From the NCBI GenBank assembly GCA_016929905.1, contig JAFGHX010000334.1, forward strand, positions 1 to 51,770: a stretch of DNA of 51,770 bases, read 5' to 3'. The translations under genes were made by a program, and so were the position numbers. Shown piece after piece: positions 39,989-47,505 of this stretch. The notes below the pieces were generated by a model. That model saw only the letters and a list, made by a program, of their open reading frames with translations, was not told where the DNA came from and made no database searches. Positions within the stretch are counted from its first letter, which is position 1; every line of letters begins with the position of its first letter. Source of the DNA: Kiritimatiellia bacterium (lineage in GTDB: Bacteria; Verrucomicrobiota; Kiritimatiellia; JAFGHX01).

Positions 39989-40305
39989 ACGGGATGGCGT
40001 CAAGAGGGGACGGGCGAGGGAGGAGGGGTGGGAGCCGCCGGCGGGCGGCGTCCAGAGCAGCCACAGGCGGAAACGTGGGCGACTGGCCGAAGACTTTAAG
40101 GCGGGTCCTGCCCGCAACCCAAGTAGGCCGGGCGCGGCCGAGGACGACCGCGCTACCCGGGTACAGGCAAAGTAGTGTATGTTGACGGAAAGGCACTCTC
40201 AGGGGCCGCCATTCGGTTCTACCGTGGCAGCACCCCCGCCGCACATCCCCCCCCACCGTTCCACGCACCCATGCATCCATGCATCCGTCCGTCCTTCCGT
40301 TCCCA
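39989..40305. other. Intergenic region without genes
   Basis: This gap has a GCGGG/CCCGC hairpin (about 40101-40116) and the 16-mer ccaagtaggccgggcg (40119-40134), repeated at 42499 inside the VIT/vWA gene. It also has a C8 run and short catc/cgtc repeats near 40265-40310. No gene is visible. Confidence 0.4.
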
Positions 40306-42648
40306 TCACTCCTGCACGGTCGTCTCATAGCGGACGCCGTCGGGCACATGCACGGGCACGTTGACGGACACGCCGTGCTCGCCGGCGGTCCGATCGAGGC
40401 TGTCGACGGCCAGGAAGGCCGTGTACCGGCTGAGCAGGTTGTATTCGACCGAAGTCCGCACGATCTCGTCTTTGAGCTCGGCGGCGGGCTGCGCGATCTC
40501 CGCGTTGGAAAGTTCCCTGATCTTCCACCGCGCCCAGACCCCGGTGATGCCGGGATGTTCCGCCTCCGCGCCCGCCAGTGCGGCGTCGAGGGTGAACGTT
40601 TGCGTCTCCGCGCCCGTCTTGCCGGACACCGTGATGGCGGCCTGCTCGCCGCCCTCGAACCGGCCGGTGATGAGGACCGGGCGCCCGACGAACACGTCGG
40701 GTATGACGCGCGGGTACACCTCGCTGACCCGCATCCCGCCCCAATCGATCCGCACGTCGGTCAGCGCCGGATGCGCGAGCCGGTCGTAGAACCGGTCCAC
40801 CTCGCGCCCGGCGCTGTCGTCCAGCCCCACGTAGGCGACCGCCCCCTTGCCGAAGGACGCCATTCGCTCGAGCAGGTACCGGTTCACGGAGTTGCCGACC
40901 CCGAAACTGAAGATGCGGGCGGGGCCCAGCCGTTTCCTGACCGCAGCCAGGATCTCCGCCTCGTTGCCGATGTAGCCGTCGGTCATGAACGAGACGACCC
41001 GCAACCGGCCCTCATCGTGCGGGAAATCGAGCGCCGCCTTGATCCCCTCGATCATCTCCGTCCCGCCGCTGCCGGCCAGGCCGTCGACGAAACGCAGCGC
41101 TTTCCTGACATTCTCGCGCGTCGCCGGCACCGGCGCCCGGCCCCATGTCGATGCGCGGTCCGAGAAGCGGATGATCTGGAACGTGTCGTTCGCGTCCAGG
41201 TTCCGCAGGCAGCGCCGCATCGCCTGTTTGGCCTTCTCGATCGGATGTCCCGACATGGAGCCGGAGCAATCCAGTACAAACACCATCTCGCGCGGCATGC
41301 GGGGCACCGCCGTGAGCTGCTCCGGCGGGTGCAGCACCAGCGCGAACGTGTTGCCCTTCTTGCCGCGGTCGACCAGCATGGCCGTCTTCAGCCGCTTGCC
41401 GGCCACCTTGTAGGCCAGCACGAAGTCCTTGTTCGGAATGCGGTCGCTCTCCTTCAGGGCGACACGCACCGCGCCCGGCCCGTGCCGAACGACATCGACG
41501 GCATGCGTCGTGCTGTGAATCGACTCGATCTCGACCCCGGCATCGATCTTGACCTCAACCGCAATGTCATGGCCGGTCCGTTCGCCCGGCTTCAGATACT
41601 CGAGCTCGGTCGCCTGACCCGACGCTCCGCGCCTGCCGCGCCCGACGGCGCCGATCCCGTCCGTGGCGCCCGCCGGGTTGTAGCGCGGGCCGACGACCAT
41701 GGGGAAGATGAACTGGTACTCGCCGTCGCGGTACGGGAGCGGGTTGAAGTAGGTGATTTCCACGTCGATCCGCTTGCCCGGCTCAATGTTCGCCACCTTC
41801 TGCGTAAACACGTTCGGGCGTTCCTGCGTGAGCAACGCGGCGCGATAGCCCTGCGCCTTCGCCGCCTCGTAGACCCGTTTCGCCTCCTCCCGCTCACGGA
41901 CCATGCCGCGAATGCGGCGCTCGCCGATCGTCATGACGAAATCCGTGACCGCCGAGCTTTCGGGCAGCGGAAAGACGTAGACCGCCTCGATCTTCACGTC
42001 GTACGGGTTCTGATACTGCTGCACGACGTTGACGGTGGCAATAAACGCCGAGACCTGCGCCTTCACGTCCGTATGCTTGAGCGGGAGCGGGATCTCTTCG
42101 TCGTCCATCTTCGCCCGCAGTTCGCCCTGGGTCGGACGACCGCCGGGCTCGGCGCCGGCCGGTGCCCGGGCCGTCTCGATGACCCAAACCTCGTCGTTCA
42201 AGCCGATGTCTTCCCAGGGCTCGGGCGGGACGGCGGCGTTCCGGCCGCCCCAGACACCCACATACGTGCTGAGCCGGCGCTTCGTGATAACCCGGCCGTC
42301 CGCGGGAATGCCGGATTCCTTGACGGCAGGCTCTCGCGAGGCGAACGGCACGGATCGCTCCTCGGCGTCCGCTCCCCGGCAGGGCGCTTCAGACACCTCG
42401 CTCTGTGGTGACGTCTGCCGACTCAGCCGCAGCACACAGCAGCCGGCCAGGAACACGCCCAGGCTTGCGAAAAGGACCAGGGCGACCAGACATACGAACC
42501 AAGTAGGCCGGGCGGGACGCCCGGCCTTGGGCAGCCGGGACCCCTCGACAAGCTCGGGACGCGGCGGCTGCCCGACTTCTGATCTGCGCACACGCGCGCA
42601 CGTTGATCGGAGAGCTGAAAATGGAGACATTGCTCTTGTCTTACGCAT
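40306..42648 (-). CDS. VIT and von Willebrand factor A domain membrane protein
   Basis: This 780-residue protein has a basic N-terminus and one membrane helix (FVCLVALVLFASLGVFLAGC, about 51-70). A linker precedes a VIT domain (about 190-320: VSAFIATVNVVQQYQNPYDV, then GERRIRGMVREREEAKRVYE). A vWA domain (about 435-610) has MIDAS motif DCSGSMSG, T and D residues in SFMTDGYIGN, and a beta-rich tail. This is the inter-alpha-trypsin-inhibitor-like architecture found in secreted bacterial proteins. Codons for PELVEGSRLPKAGRPARPTW (about 30-50) lie in a hairpin-forming dispersed repeat. It is the last gene of the ECF sigma operon, starting 2 nt after the cohesin-like gene stop. Confidence 0.88.
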   Translation of the reverse strand: MRKTRAMSPFSALRSTCARVRRSEVGQPPRPELVEGSRLPKAGRPARPTWFVCLVALVLFASLGVFLAGCCVLRLSRQTSPQSEVSEAPCRGADAEERSVPFASREPAVKESGIPADGRVITKRRLSTYVGVWGGRNAAVPPEPWEDIGLNDEVWVIETARAPAGAEPGGRPTQGELRAKMDDEEIPLPLKHTDVKAQVSAFIATVNVVQQYQNPYDVKIEAVYVFPLPESSAVTDFVMTIGERRIRGMVREREEAKRVYEAAKAQGYRAALLTQERPNVFTQKVANIEPGKRIDVEITYFNPLPYRDGEYQFIFPMVVGPRYNPAGATDGIGAVGRGRRGASGQATELEYLKPGERTGHDIAVEVKIDAGVEIESIHSTTHAVDVVRHGPGAVRVALKESDRIPNKDFVLAYKVAGKRLKTAMLVDRGKKGNTFALVLHPPEQLTAVPRMPREMVFVLDCSGSMSGHPIEKAKQAMRRCLRNLDANDTFQIIRFSDRASTWGRAPVPATRENVRKALRFVDGLAGSGGTEMIEGIKAALDFPHDEGRLRVVSFMTDGYIGNEAEILAAVRKRLGPARIFSFGVGNSVNRYLLERMASFGKGAVAYVGLDDSAGREVDRFYDRLAHPALTDVRIDWGGMRVSEVYPRVIPDVFVGRPVLITGRFEGGEQAAITVSGKTGAETQTFTLDAALAGAEAEHPGITGVWARWKIRELSNAEIAQPAAELKDEIVRTSVEYNLLSRYTAFLAVDSLDRTAGEHGVSVNVPVHVPDGVRYETTVQE
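42499..42527. repeat. Hairpin repeat inside the VIT/vWA gene
   Basis: AGGCCGGGCG (42505-42514) and CGCCCGGCCT (42518-42527) form a perfect 10-bp stem with a GGA loop. The leading 16 bases recur at 40119-40134. The repeat is translated in the protein's N-terminal linker. Confidence 0.6.
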
Positions 42649-42650
42649 CG

Positions 42651-43223
42651 CTATTCTCCCTTCCGTACCGGTTTCAGATCGATTGCGGGGGCGATCCGTT
42701 CGCCGCCCGGCTTCGCGGCCGTCACCAGCCTCATATTGATCTTGGGATCCGCCGCGCCGTGAACGGCCAAGTGGATTCGCGCGACTCGAACCTTGCCTTT
42801 GGGTGTATCGGGACTTGTGGTGAACGCGGCTACGACGATGCGGCCGCCCTCAAAGCCGGCCCTGTCGAAGTAAGGCGGGTTCTTATAGACGCCCTCGCCG
42901 CCCTCGAGCCCGACGATCCTGACCTGCGCCTTGTCATAGGCCAGTTCAACCTGATACGCGGCGAGCTGTTCGCCGCCCGCATCGACCCAGAGGTCGAACG
43001 GGCGGAAGGTCAGGCCGGTGCTTTCACTCTCACCGAAATCGTCAGCGGCCGGCACAGAGGCCGGCCCTCCACCGGACCGAGCCACTCCGTGCCGGACTTC
43101 CGGAGGGCGCGGCTCCGCTTGCCTCGCCATAGCCTCCGGGCGAAGGCGGGTCCGCGCCGCGTCCGGTTGCACGAGCATGAACGCCAACATCAGACCTACG
43201 GCAAGAGACCATTTCTGGTTCAT
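42651..43223 (-). CDS. Secreted cohesin-like protein
   Basis: This 190-residue protein has a signal peptide (SLAVGLMLAFMLVQPDAA, cleavage near residue 23), a repeat-derived linker (RPEAMARQAEPRPPEVRHG, about 29-47) and a beta-sandwich. The sandwich has the cohesin-type pattern LWVDAGGEQLAAYQVELAYD, followed by VRIVGLEGG and a late KGKVRVARIHLAVHG strand. Cohesins bind dockerin modules, and the gene directly upstream encodes a dockerin-like EF-hand. The assignment is by pattern and not by close similarity. The start ATG at 43223 lies one base after that gene's stop. Confidence 0.6.
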   Translation of the reverse strand: MNQKWSLAVGLMLAFMLVQPDAARTRLRPEAMARQAEPRPPEVRHGVARSGGGPASVPAADDFGESESTGLTFRPFDLWVDAGGEQLAAYQVELAYDKAQVRIVGLEGGEGVYKNPPYFDRAGFEGGRIVVAAFTTSPDTPKGKVRVARIHLAVHGAADPKINMRLVTAAKPGGERIAPAIDLKPVRKGE

Positions 43224-43224
43224 G

Positions 43225-43719
43225 TCAGGAGTCCTTTCTGACAGCACCTGTCCGGGCCAGGCTGACGGCCCTGCCGGCTATGGCATCGACGTCGGCCGCA
43301 TCCACACACCCGTCGCCGTTGTGGTCGTAGGCCAGCGGCAGGCGCGCTCGCGATTCGAGCCGGCAGGCGAGCCGGTAGGCATCCACGATGTCCACCGGCG
43401 CCCGCCCCACGCGAAGCTGCCGCGCCGTAACCAATTCGGAATGAGCCGCGCGCAGCCGATGCCGGGCGATAGGCGGTCCGATCGCCACCAGCAGCACCGC
43501 GGCCGCCGCCGCCGACACGGCGAGCCAGCGCCGGACTCTTGCGCCCCGCCGCGCGGCCCGAACCTTCCGTGCCTGTTCGTCGATCATGCCCAAAACGGCC
43601 TCGTCCACATGCGCGGGCGCCCTCACGTCCGGCACCAGCCGCCCGGCCAGGGCCCGGCGCAGTTCCTGCTCGCCGGCGGGGTCGTTACCGGGGGTCATGT
43701 TGTTTGTCGGGTTGCTCAT
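43225..43719 (-). CDS. Membrane protein with dockerin-type calcium motif (possible anti-sigma factor)
   Basis: This 164-residue protein has a soluble N-terminal part (1-75), one membrane helix (WLAVSAAAAAVLLVAIGPPI), and an extracytoplasmic tail carrying YDHNGDGCVDAADVDAIAGR. The tail motif is a single dockerin-like EF-hand loop with Asp/Asn ligands in register. The order sigma factor, membrane protein, secreted proteins suggests an anti-sigma factor, but the N-terminus shows no clear zinc-binding HxxxCxxC motif. The ATG at 43719 follows an AAGGGG ribosome site. Calcium or cohesin binding outside the membrane could be the signal, which is inference. Confidence 0.62.
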   Translation of the reverse strand: MSNPTNNMTPGNDPAGEQELRRALAGRLVPDVRAPAHVDEAVLGMIDEQARKVRAARRGARVRRWLAVSAAAAAVLLVAIGPPIARHRLRAAHSELVTARQLRVGRAPVDIVDAYRLACRLESRARLPLAYDHNGDGCVDAADVDAIAGRAVSLARTGAVRKDS

Positions 43720-43789
43720 CTCTATCCCCTTAAGCAATCGGGATGGGGGGAAGGTTCATTCTTTTTCTTCGTCTTGGCCGCCCGGGGGC

Positions 43790-44323
43790 TCAGTTGCGCC
43801 CCAGCCGTTTCCGCAGGGTGGCGAGTGCGTTGTGCAGCCTGGACTTGACGGTGCCCACCGGGATGTCGAGCGCGGCGGCTATTTCGCCGAGGTCCAGCCC
43901 GTCGGCGAACCGCAACAGCACCACCTCCCGTTGCCGGCCCGGCAACGCGGCGACCAGCTCGGCGAGGTCTCCGCGCTCGGCTTCGGGGTCGCGCGGCCCG
44001 TCATCGGCCGGCTCATCCGCGGCGTCCAGCGGCACGGTACGCGCGGCCTTGGCCTTACGGCCGAGAGCCAGGTGCTTCACCACGGGATAAAGAAAGGTCT
44101 TGAGCTGGGCACGCAACGCGAACCCCGGAAACTTGCCGAACACGTAGGCGAACGTGTCCTGCAACACGTCGCACGCGTCGTGCTCGCCGGCGCCGAAGCG
44201 GCAGGCGAGCGAGAAAACCCAGTCGCGGTACCGATAGTACAGCGCCTCGAACGCGGCACGCTCGCCTTCGTTCGCCGCGGCAACCAGCTCCAGATCCGTG
44301 CGCGTGTCGCCCTGTGTGCTCAT
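43790..44323 (-). CDS. ECF (sigma-70 family) RNA polymerase sigma factor
   Basis: This 177-residue protein has region 2 (about 25-85: EALYYRYRDWVFSLACRFGA, then ACDVLQDTFAYVFGKFPGF) and region 4 (about 120-175: LPGRQREVVLLRFADGLDLG, then IPVGTVKSRLHNALATLRKRL). The ATG at 44323 begins the conserved part. Upstream in-frame codons lack family similarity. It is the first gene of an operon with a membrane dockerin protein, a cohesin-like protein and a VIT/vWA protein, and presumably drives transcription of surface genes including its own operon. Confidence 0.9.
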   Translation of the reverse strand: MSTQGDTRTDLELVAAANEGERAAFEALYYRYRDWVFSLACRFGAGEHDACDVLQDTFAYVFGKFPGFALRAQLKTFLYPVVKHLALGRKAKAARTVPLDAADEPADDGPRDPEAERGDLAELVAALPGRQREVVLLRFADGLDLGEIAAALDIPVGTVKSRLHNALATLRKRLGRN

Positions 44324-44770
44324 GTCGTGCAGGCCCGATTCCGCCGCGCCCCCCATTGAACTCCCGCTCCGCGATTGGTGGCGCGCCAGGCAGTCATGTT
44401 CCCGGCCCGCCCGAGCCACTGGGTTCAGACCGAACATCGGACAACTTGTCCGCCGAAGCAACCGCAGGGCGGAGGCGGATCGGACTTCGAACGGGGCTTC
44501 CCGTGTGGCGGAGTCCTTGCGCATTCACGGGGAACGGTCTGACTTCGACATTCGACATTCAACGTCCAACAGGAGTGTTGAATGTTAAGCGTTGAACGTT
44601 GAATGTTGAACGTTGGATCCCTCCCTCGTCTTTTCCACTTCGTCGTTTCCGTTGCCTGCCGAACCATCCGTCGGATCTCCCTCCCCCATCCGCTGCGGTC
44701 CATCAATCCGTCGGATCTCCCGCCCCCATCCGCTGGAAATCGCTCGGAGGCGGTCTGTCCACTCGCCCGC
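44324..44770. other. Intergenic region with heptameric and 40-bp-spaced repeats
   Basis: No gene is visible. The gap contains heptad arrays in inverted arrangement (44542-44616) and a direct repeat of about 30 bp (atccgtcggatctccc followed by cccccatccgctg) at 44666 and 44706. The promoter of the ECF operon should lie between 44324 and about 44450, but no box is convincing. Confidence 0.45.
44542..44616. repeat. Heptameric tandem arrays forming an inverted pair
   Basis: Left units (acttcg, acattcg, acattca, acgtcca) and right units (gtgttga, atgttaa, gcgttga, acgttga, atgttga, acgttgg) keep a 7-bp period. The right array is complementary to the left in its core (ttgaacgtt against aacgtccaa), giving hairpin potential. 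This is the same class as the arrays at 23553 and 39087. Confidence 0.7.
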
Positions 44771-45418
44771 TCACTTGGACGGTTGGAGCAGGGCGCGCCC
44801 ACCGGACAGGAGGAAGGTGATCGGCGACTCGTTCTCGCGTATCTCGGATCGGGCCTGGAACCCTCTGCCGCGCGCGATGCGTTTGGCCCGCAGGAACGTC
44901 TGCCAGCCGTCGACGCGAACGACAAAGAACAGCATGTCCTTTTCCGGATCAAGCGTGTCGAGCACGCGGCGGAATTCGGAGTCGGGACGGGCCAGCTCTT
45001 CGACCGGCGTCCCGCCGCCGCCGCCGCCGTCCCAAGTGAGGGTCAACGCGCCGACCAACAGGCTGCCGGGCACGAGTGTGTAGGGCCCGTGTCGGATCTC
45101 GACCTCGGCCAGCCTGGCAAGGCGTTCGTCTTCGGACAGCGTCTTCAGTTGTTGCAGTTCGGCGTTTGCCTTCTCCATCAGCGCGGGCCGATCGATGAAG
45201 CAGACCGACGAACCGCGCACCTCGAAAGTGTGGATCCTTTTCTCCCCGATCTCCGGCTCCTTATGCCAGCCGATCAGTCGCGCCCCGGCGAACACCGCGG
45301 CAAACAGAAGCATGATAATGAGGACGCCGGTCGTATTGCAGATCACGTCGATAAACGAGTCCGTGCTCGGCTTGGGGTCGTCCGCCTTTCGCTTCCTCAA
45401 TAATCGGCGTCGCGCCAT
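44771..45418 (-). CDS. ExbD/TolR-like single-span membrane protein
   Basis: This 215-residue protein has a basic N-terminus, one membrane helix (FIDVICNTTGVLIIMLLFAA, about 22-41) with an Asp at its start (D24), and a periplasmic domain with a glycine run. The D-x-FIDV-x-CN-x-x-G pattern resembles ExbD/TolR-like proteins of the planctomycete and Verrucomicrobia type, which normally pair with ExbB/TolQ. No ExbB gene adjoins it here, the nearest ExbB-like gene being at 33779. The operon is shared with DUF6498- and DUF4405-like membrane proteins. Assignment is by pattern. Confidence 0.55.
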   Translation of the reverse strand: MARRRLLRKRKADDPKPSTDSFIDVICNTTGVLIIMLLFAAVFAGARLIGWHKEPEIGEKRIHTFEVRGSSVCFIDRPALMEKANAELQQLKTLSEDERLARLAEVEIRHGPYTLVPGSLLVGALTLTWDGGGGGGTPVEELARPDSEFRRVLDTLDPEKDMLFFVVRVDGWQTFLRAKRIARGRGFQARSEIRENESPITFLLSGGRALLQPSK

Positions 45419-45487
45419 GACCGTTCGTCCAAGGGTTCGCGCAGAAATACGTTCACATTTTCGTTGCCGTTTTCGAGGACGAAGCCA

Positions 45488-46153
45488 CTAACGGGCCGGC
45501 CTCGACGTGACCTCACTCCACCGTTTCAGCCACGTTTCGACGGGGAGGTAGAGCACGCAAAGGACGGGATAGTAGGCCCAGGCGGTCAGCCCCAGCATGT
45601 GCATGCCCGCCAGAAGGAAGATCACGAGGACCTGTCGCACCAGGCTCCCGATCGGCATGGGCAGGATGATGTCGCCGGGCTTGGGCTTCTGCTTCGGCCG
45701 GAACACGGGCACGAGCCCCCAGGAGGCGAGCGTGATGAGCACGATCGGCCAATAGTCGGCGTACAACCGGGCAAAGAGATGCAAGCCGCCGTGCGGATCC
45801 GCCGCCAACTCGTCCAGGTTCGCGCCGTAGGGCAAGAACGCCATGAGAAACATGAACAGCGTCTGATGCACCAGCCCGTGCGCGAGGCAGAAGAGGACGA
45901 ACACGACGAGCGTCACGCCCACCGCCACCAGGGGATTCTTGATGTCCTTGTCGCGAAAGGGCGAGGCGCGGCTGACCAGGATGGTCCCGAAGAAGAACAC
46001 GACGCCCGCGGTCAAACTGGCGAGCCACAGCCCCCAGACGAGATCCCTCGCGTCCATGTCGCGGCTGTGCGCGGTGACAAGCATCACGACGAACGCAATC
46101 GCGTCGGCCAGCCATTCGGCGCGGCGTGCGCGCAGGCTTTGCGGCAGCCTCAC
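45488..46153 (-). CDS. Multi-span membrane protein (DUF6498-like)
   Basis: This protein of about 221 residues has five or six membrane helices and a charged loop of Lys/Pro (FRPKQKPKPGDII). It resembles the DUF6498 group, whose function is unknown. I chose the GTG at 46153 because its last two bases overlap the stop of the upstream gene (GTGA). This indicates translational coupling, and the protein then begins right before the first amphipathic helix (RRAEWLADAIAFVVMLVTA). Longer in-frame extensions overlap the upstream gene and are unlikely. Confidence 0.6.
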   Translation of the reverse strand: MRLPQSLRARRAEWLADAIAFVVMLVTAHSRDMDARDLVWGLWLASLTAGVVFFFGTILVSRASPFRDKDIKNPLVAVGVTLVVFVLFCLAHGLVHQTLFMFLMAFLPYGANLDELAADPHGGLHLFARLYADYWPIVLITLASWGLVPVFRPKQKPKPGDIILPMPIGSLVRQVLVIFLLAGMHMLGLTAWAYYPVLCVLYLPVETWLKRWSEVTSRPAR

Positions 46154-46380
46154 GATACGCCCTCGCTCTTCCCGCGCCGGAAGTAGCTGGCCTGGATCCA
46201 CTGCCGGTTCAGAACCAGGTGCAGCACCACGCACAACATGAGCAGCGCGCCGCCCCCGCCGTGGATCCCCTCGAACAGTTCGTCGCCCATCGCGTCGTGC
46301 AGCAACGCCGAGACCGCCTGCCCCAGAACCAGCAGCCCGAGAATCGGGTTCAGCACCTTCAAGGCCGTGTTTCTCTTCAT
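46150..46380 (-). CDS. Small two-helix membrane protein (DUF4405-like)
   Basis: This 76-residue protein has two membrane helices containing His residues (ILGLLVLGQAVSALLHD at about 13-29 and IHGGGGALLMLCVVLHLVLN at about 39-58). The histidine placement and the closing NRQWIQASYF resemble DUF4405 proteins, which are thought to bind haem in the membrane. Haem binding here is inferred. The stop overlaps the next gene's GTG start. It follows the 80-aa protein by 42 nt. Confidence 0.6.
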   Translation of the reverse strand: MKRNTALKVLNPILGLLVLGQAVSALLHDAMGDELFEGIHGGGGALLMLCVVLHLVLNRQWIQASYFRRGKSEGVS

Positions 46381-46422
46381 ACCCCCTACCCTAGCGCAAC
46401 GGGCGAGAGAGGCAAGCTGAAT

Positions 46423-46665
46423 CTATCCGGACAGAAGAAACGCCATCGCCAACAGGATATGCATGACCGCCAGGCCCATCCAGAGCGCGAGCGACATCTT
46501 AAGCAGGCGTTTGAGACGGGACCCCTCCCGCTTCGCGGCGGGTGCGCGGGTCCGATCCGCCCGCTCTCTGTCGTCGCCGACCGCCTTGCCGCGGTTGTCG
46601 AACAGCTCCATCTGCGCCCAGCCGGCCGTCTGCGTTTGTGTCCTGCCATGCGTCTGTCTGCTCAT
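46423..46665 (-). CDS. 80-residue protein with C-terminal membrane helix, downstream of lexA
   Basis: The ATG at 46665 has an AAAGGTGG ribosome site. The product has a hydrophilic, arginine-rich N-terminal half (MSRQTHGRTQTQTAGWAQME), then one membrane helix (MSLALWMGLAVMHILLAMAF, about 57-76). It lies 71 nt after lexA on the same strand. Small membrane proteins under LexA control, such as SidA and DidA of Caulobacter, block cell division. A similar role is a guess from position and topology only. Confidence 0.5.
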   Translation of the reverse strand: MSRQTHGRTQTQTAGWAQMELFDNRGKAVGDDRERADRTRAPAAKREGSRLKRLLKMSLALWMGLAVMHILLAMAFLLSG

Positions 46666-46736
46666 CTGCTGCCACCTTTCATGGAACGTGCGCCATCTTC
46701 GTGCACGCGGTGATGAAGCGCCCCGGGATACGGCCC

Positions 46737-47354
46737 TCAGCACTTCCGCACCACGCCAATCAATCTCCCGACGATTTCGATCTGCGTATCCGCGCCAAAC
46801 GCCATGTCGGCATAGGCCGGGTTCTCGGCGCGGAGCACGACGCGGTTGCCGGCACGGGAAAAGCGTTTCAGTGTGGCCTCGCCGTCTACGATCACGGCGG
46901 CGATCTCGCCCTGCTCGACCGACGGCTGGCGGCGAATGATGGCGAGATCGCCGTCCAGGATCCCGGCGTCCTTCATGCTGTCGCCCTTCACGCGCAGCGC
47001 GAATACCCCATCGGCCGAGAACAGATCCGGATCGAGCCGGAGCGTGGATTCCCGGTTCTCGATCGCCTCGAGCGGCGCGCCCGCCGCGATCCGGCCGACG
47101 AGCGGGACTTCCGCCCACCGTTCGCGCCGGACCGGCTCCGCGGCCGTCAACACCTCGATCCCGCGCGCCTTGCCGGACAGCCGCCGAATGTAACCCTTCT
47201 GCTCGATCAGCCGCAGATGCTGCCTGGCGTTGTTCGGGCTCTTGTACCCGAAATGGGCCGCGATCTCGCGTACGGTCGGCGGCATTCCCGTCGCACGCCG
47301 CCGCGCCACGATGTAGGCCAACACCCGCTTCTGCGCCCCGGTCAGCTTGTTCAT
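46737..47354 (-). CDS. lexA: LexA repressor
   Basis: This 205-residue repressor has an N-terminal winged helix (about 1-65: QKRVLAYIVARRRATGMPPT, then IAAHFGYKSPNNARQHLRL) and an S24 autoprotease domain. The self-cleavage site is Ala91-Gly92 (GRIAAGAPLE), and the catalytic dyad is Ser126 (VKGDSM) and Lys163 (EATLKRF). DNA damage with RecA filaments should trigger cleavage and derepress the SOS genes. The palindrome at 47367-47382 lies in its promoter region, so it likely autoregulates and may also control the divergent radical-SAM gene. The ATG at 47354 has only a weak ribosome site. Confidence 0.95.
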   Translation of the reverse strand: MNKLTGAQKRVLAYIVARRRATGMPPTVREIAAHFGYKSPNNARQHLRLIEQKGYIRRLSGKARGIEVLTAAEPVRRERWAEVPLVGRIAAGAPLEAIENRESTLRLDPDLFSADGVFALRVKGDSMKDAGILDGDLAIIRRQPSVEQGEIAAVIVDGEATLKRFSRAGNRVVLRAENPAYADMAFGADTQIEIVGRLIGVVRKC

Positions 47355-47366
47355 GGGGCAACCATA

Positions 47367-47382
47367 CTGTTCATTTGAGCAG
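47367..47382. promoter_or_regulatory. Candidate LexA operator
   Basis: CTGTTCATTTGAGCAG is a 16-bp palindrome with two mirrored mismatch pairs (CTGyTCAwwTGArCAG). It lies 13 bp before the lexA start and 124 bp before the divergent radical-SAM gene. The CTG-N10-CAG frame resembles the E. coli SOS box, but the centre is CATT instead of the alternating TA. Confidence 0.6.
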
Positions 47383-47505
47383 CATGCAAGAAGAAAATTC
47401 GATTTTCAGGCATGCCCCGCTCCGCATGCCCCGCTCCGCGGCGCCGGCCGCTGGAGCGGGGCATTTGCCCTTGCGGCCCGGCAACCGCGGCGCTACCCTC
47501 ACGGC

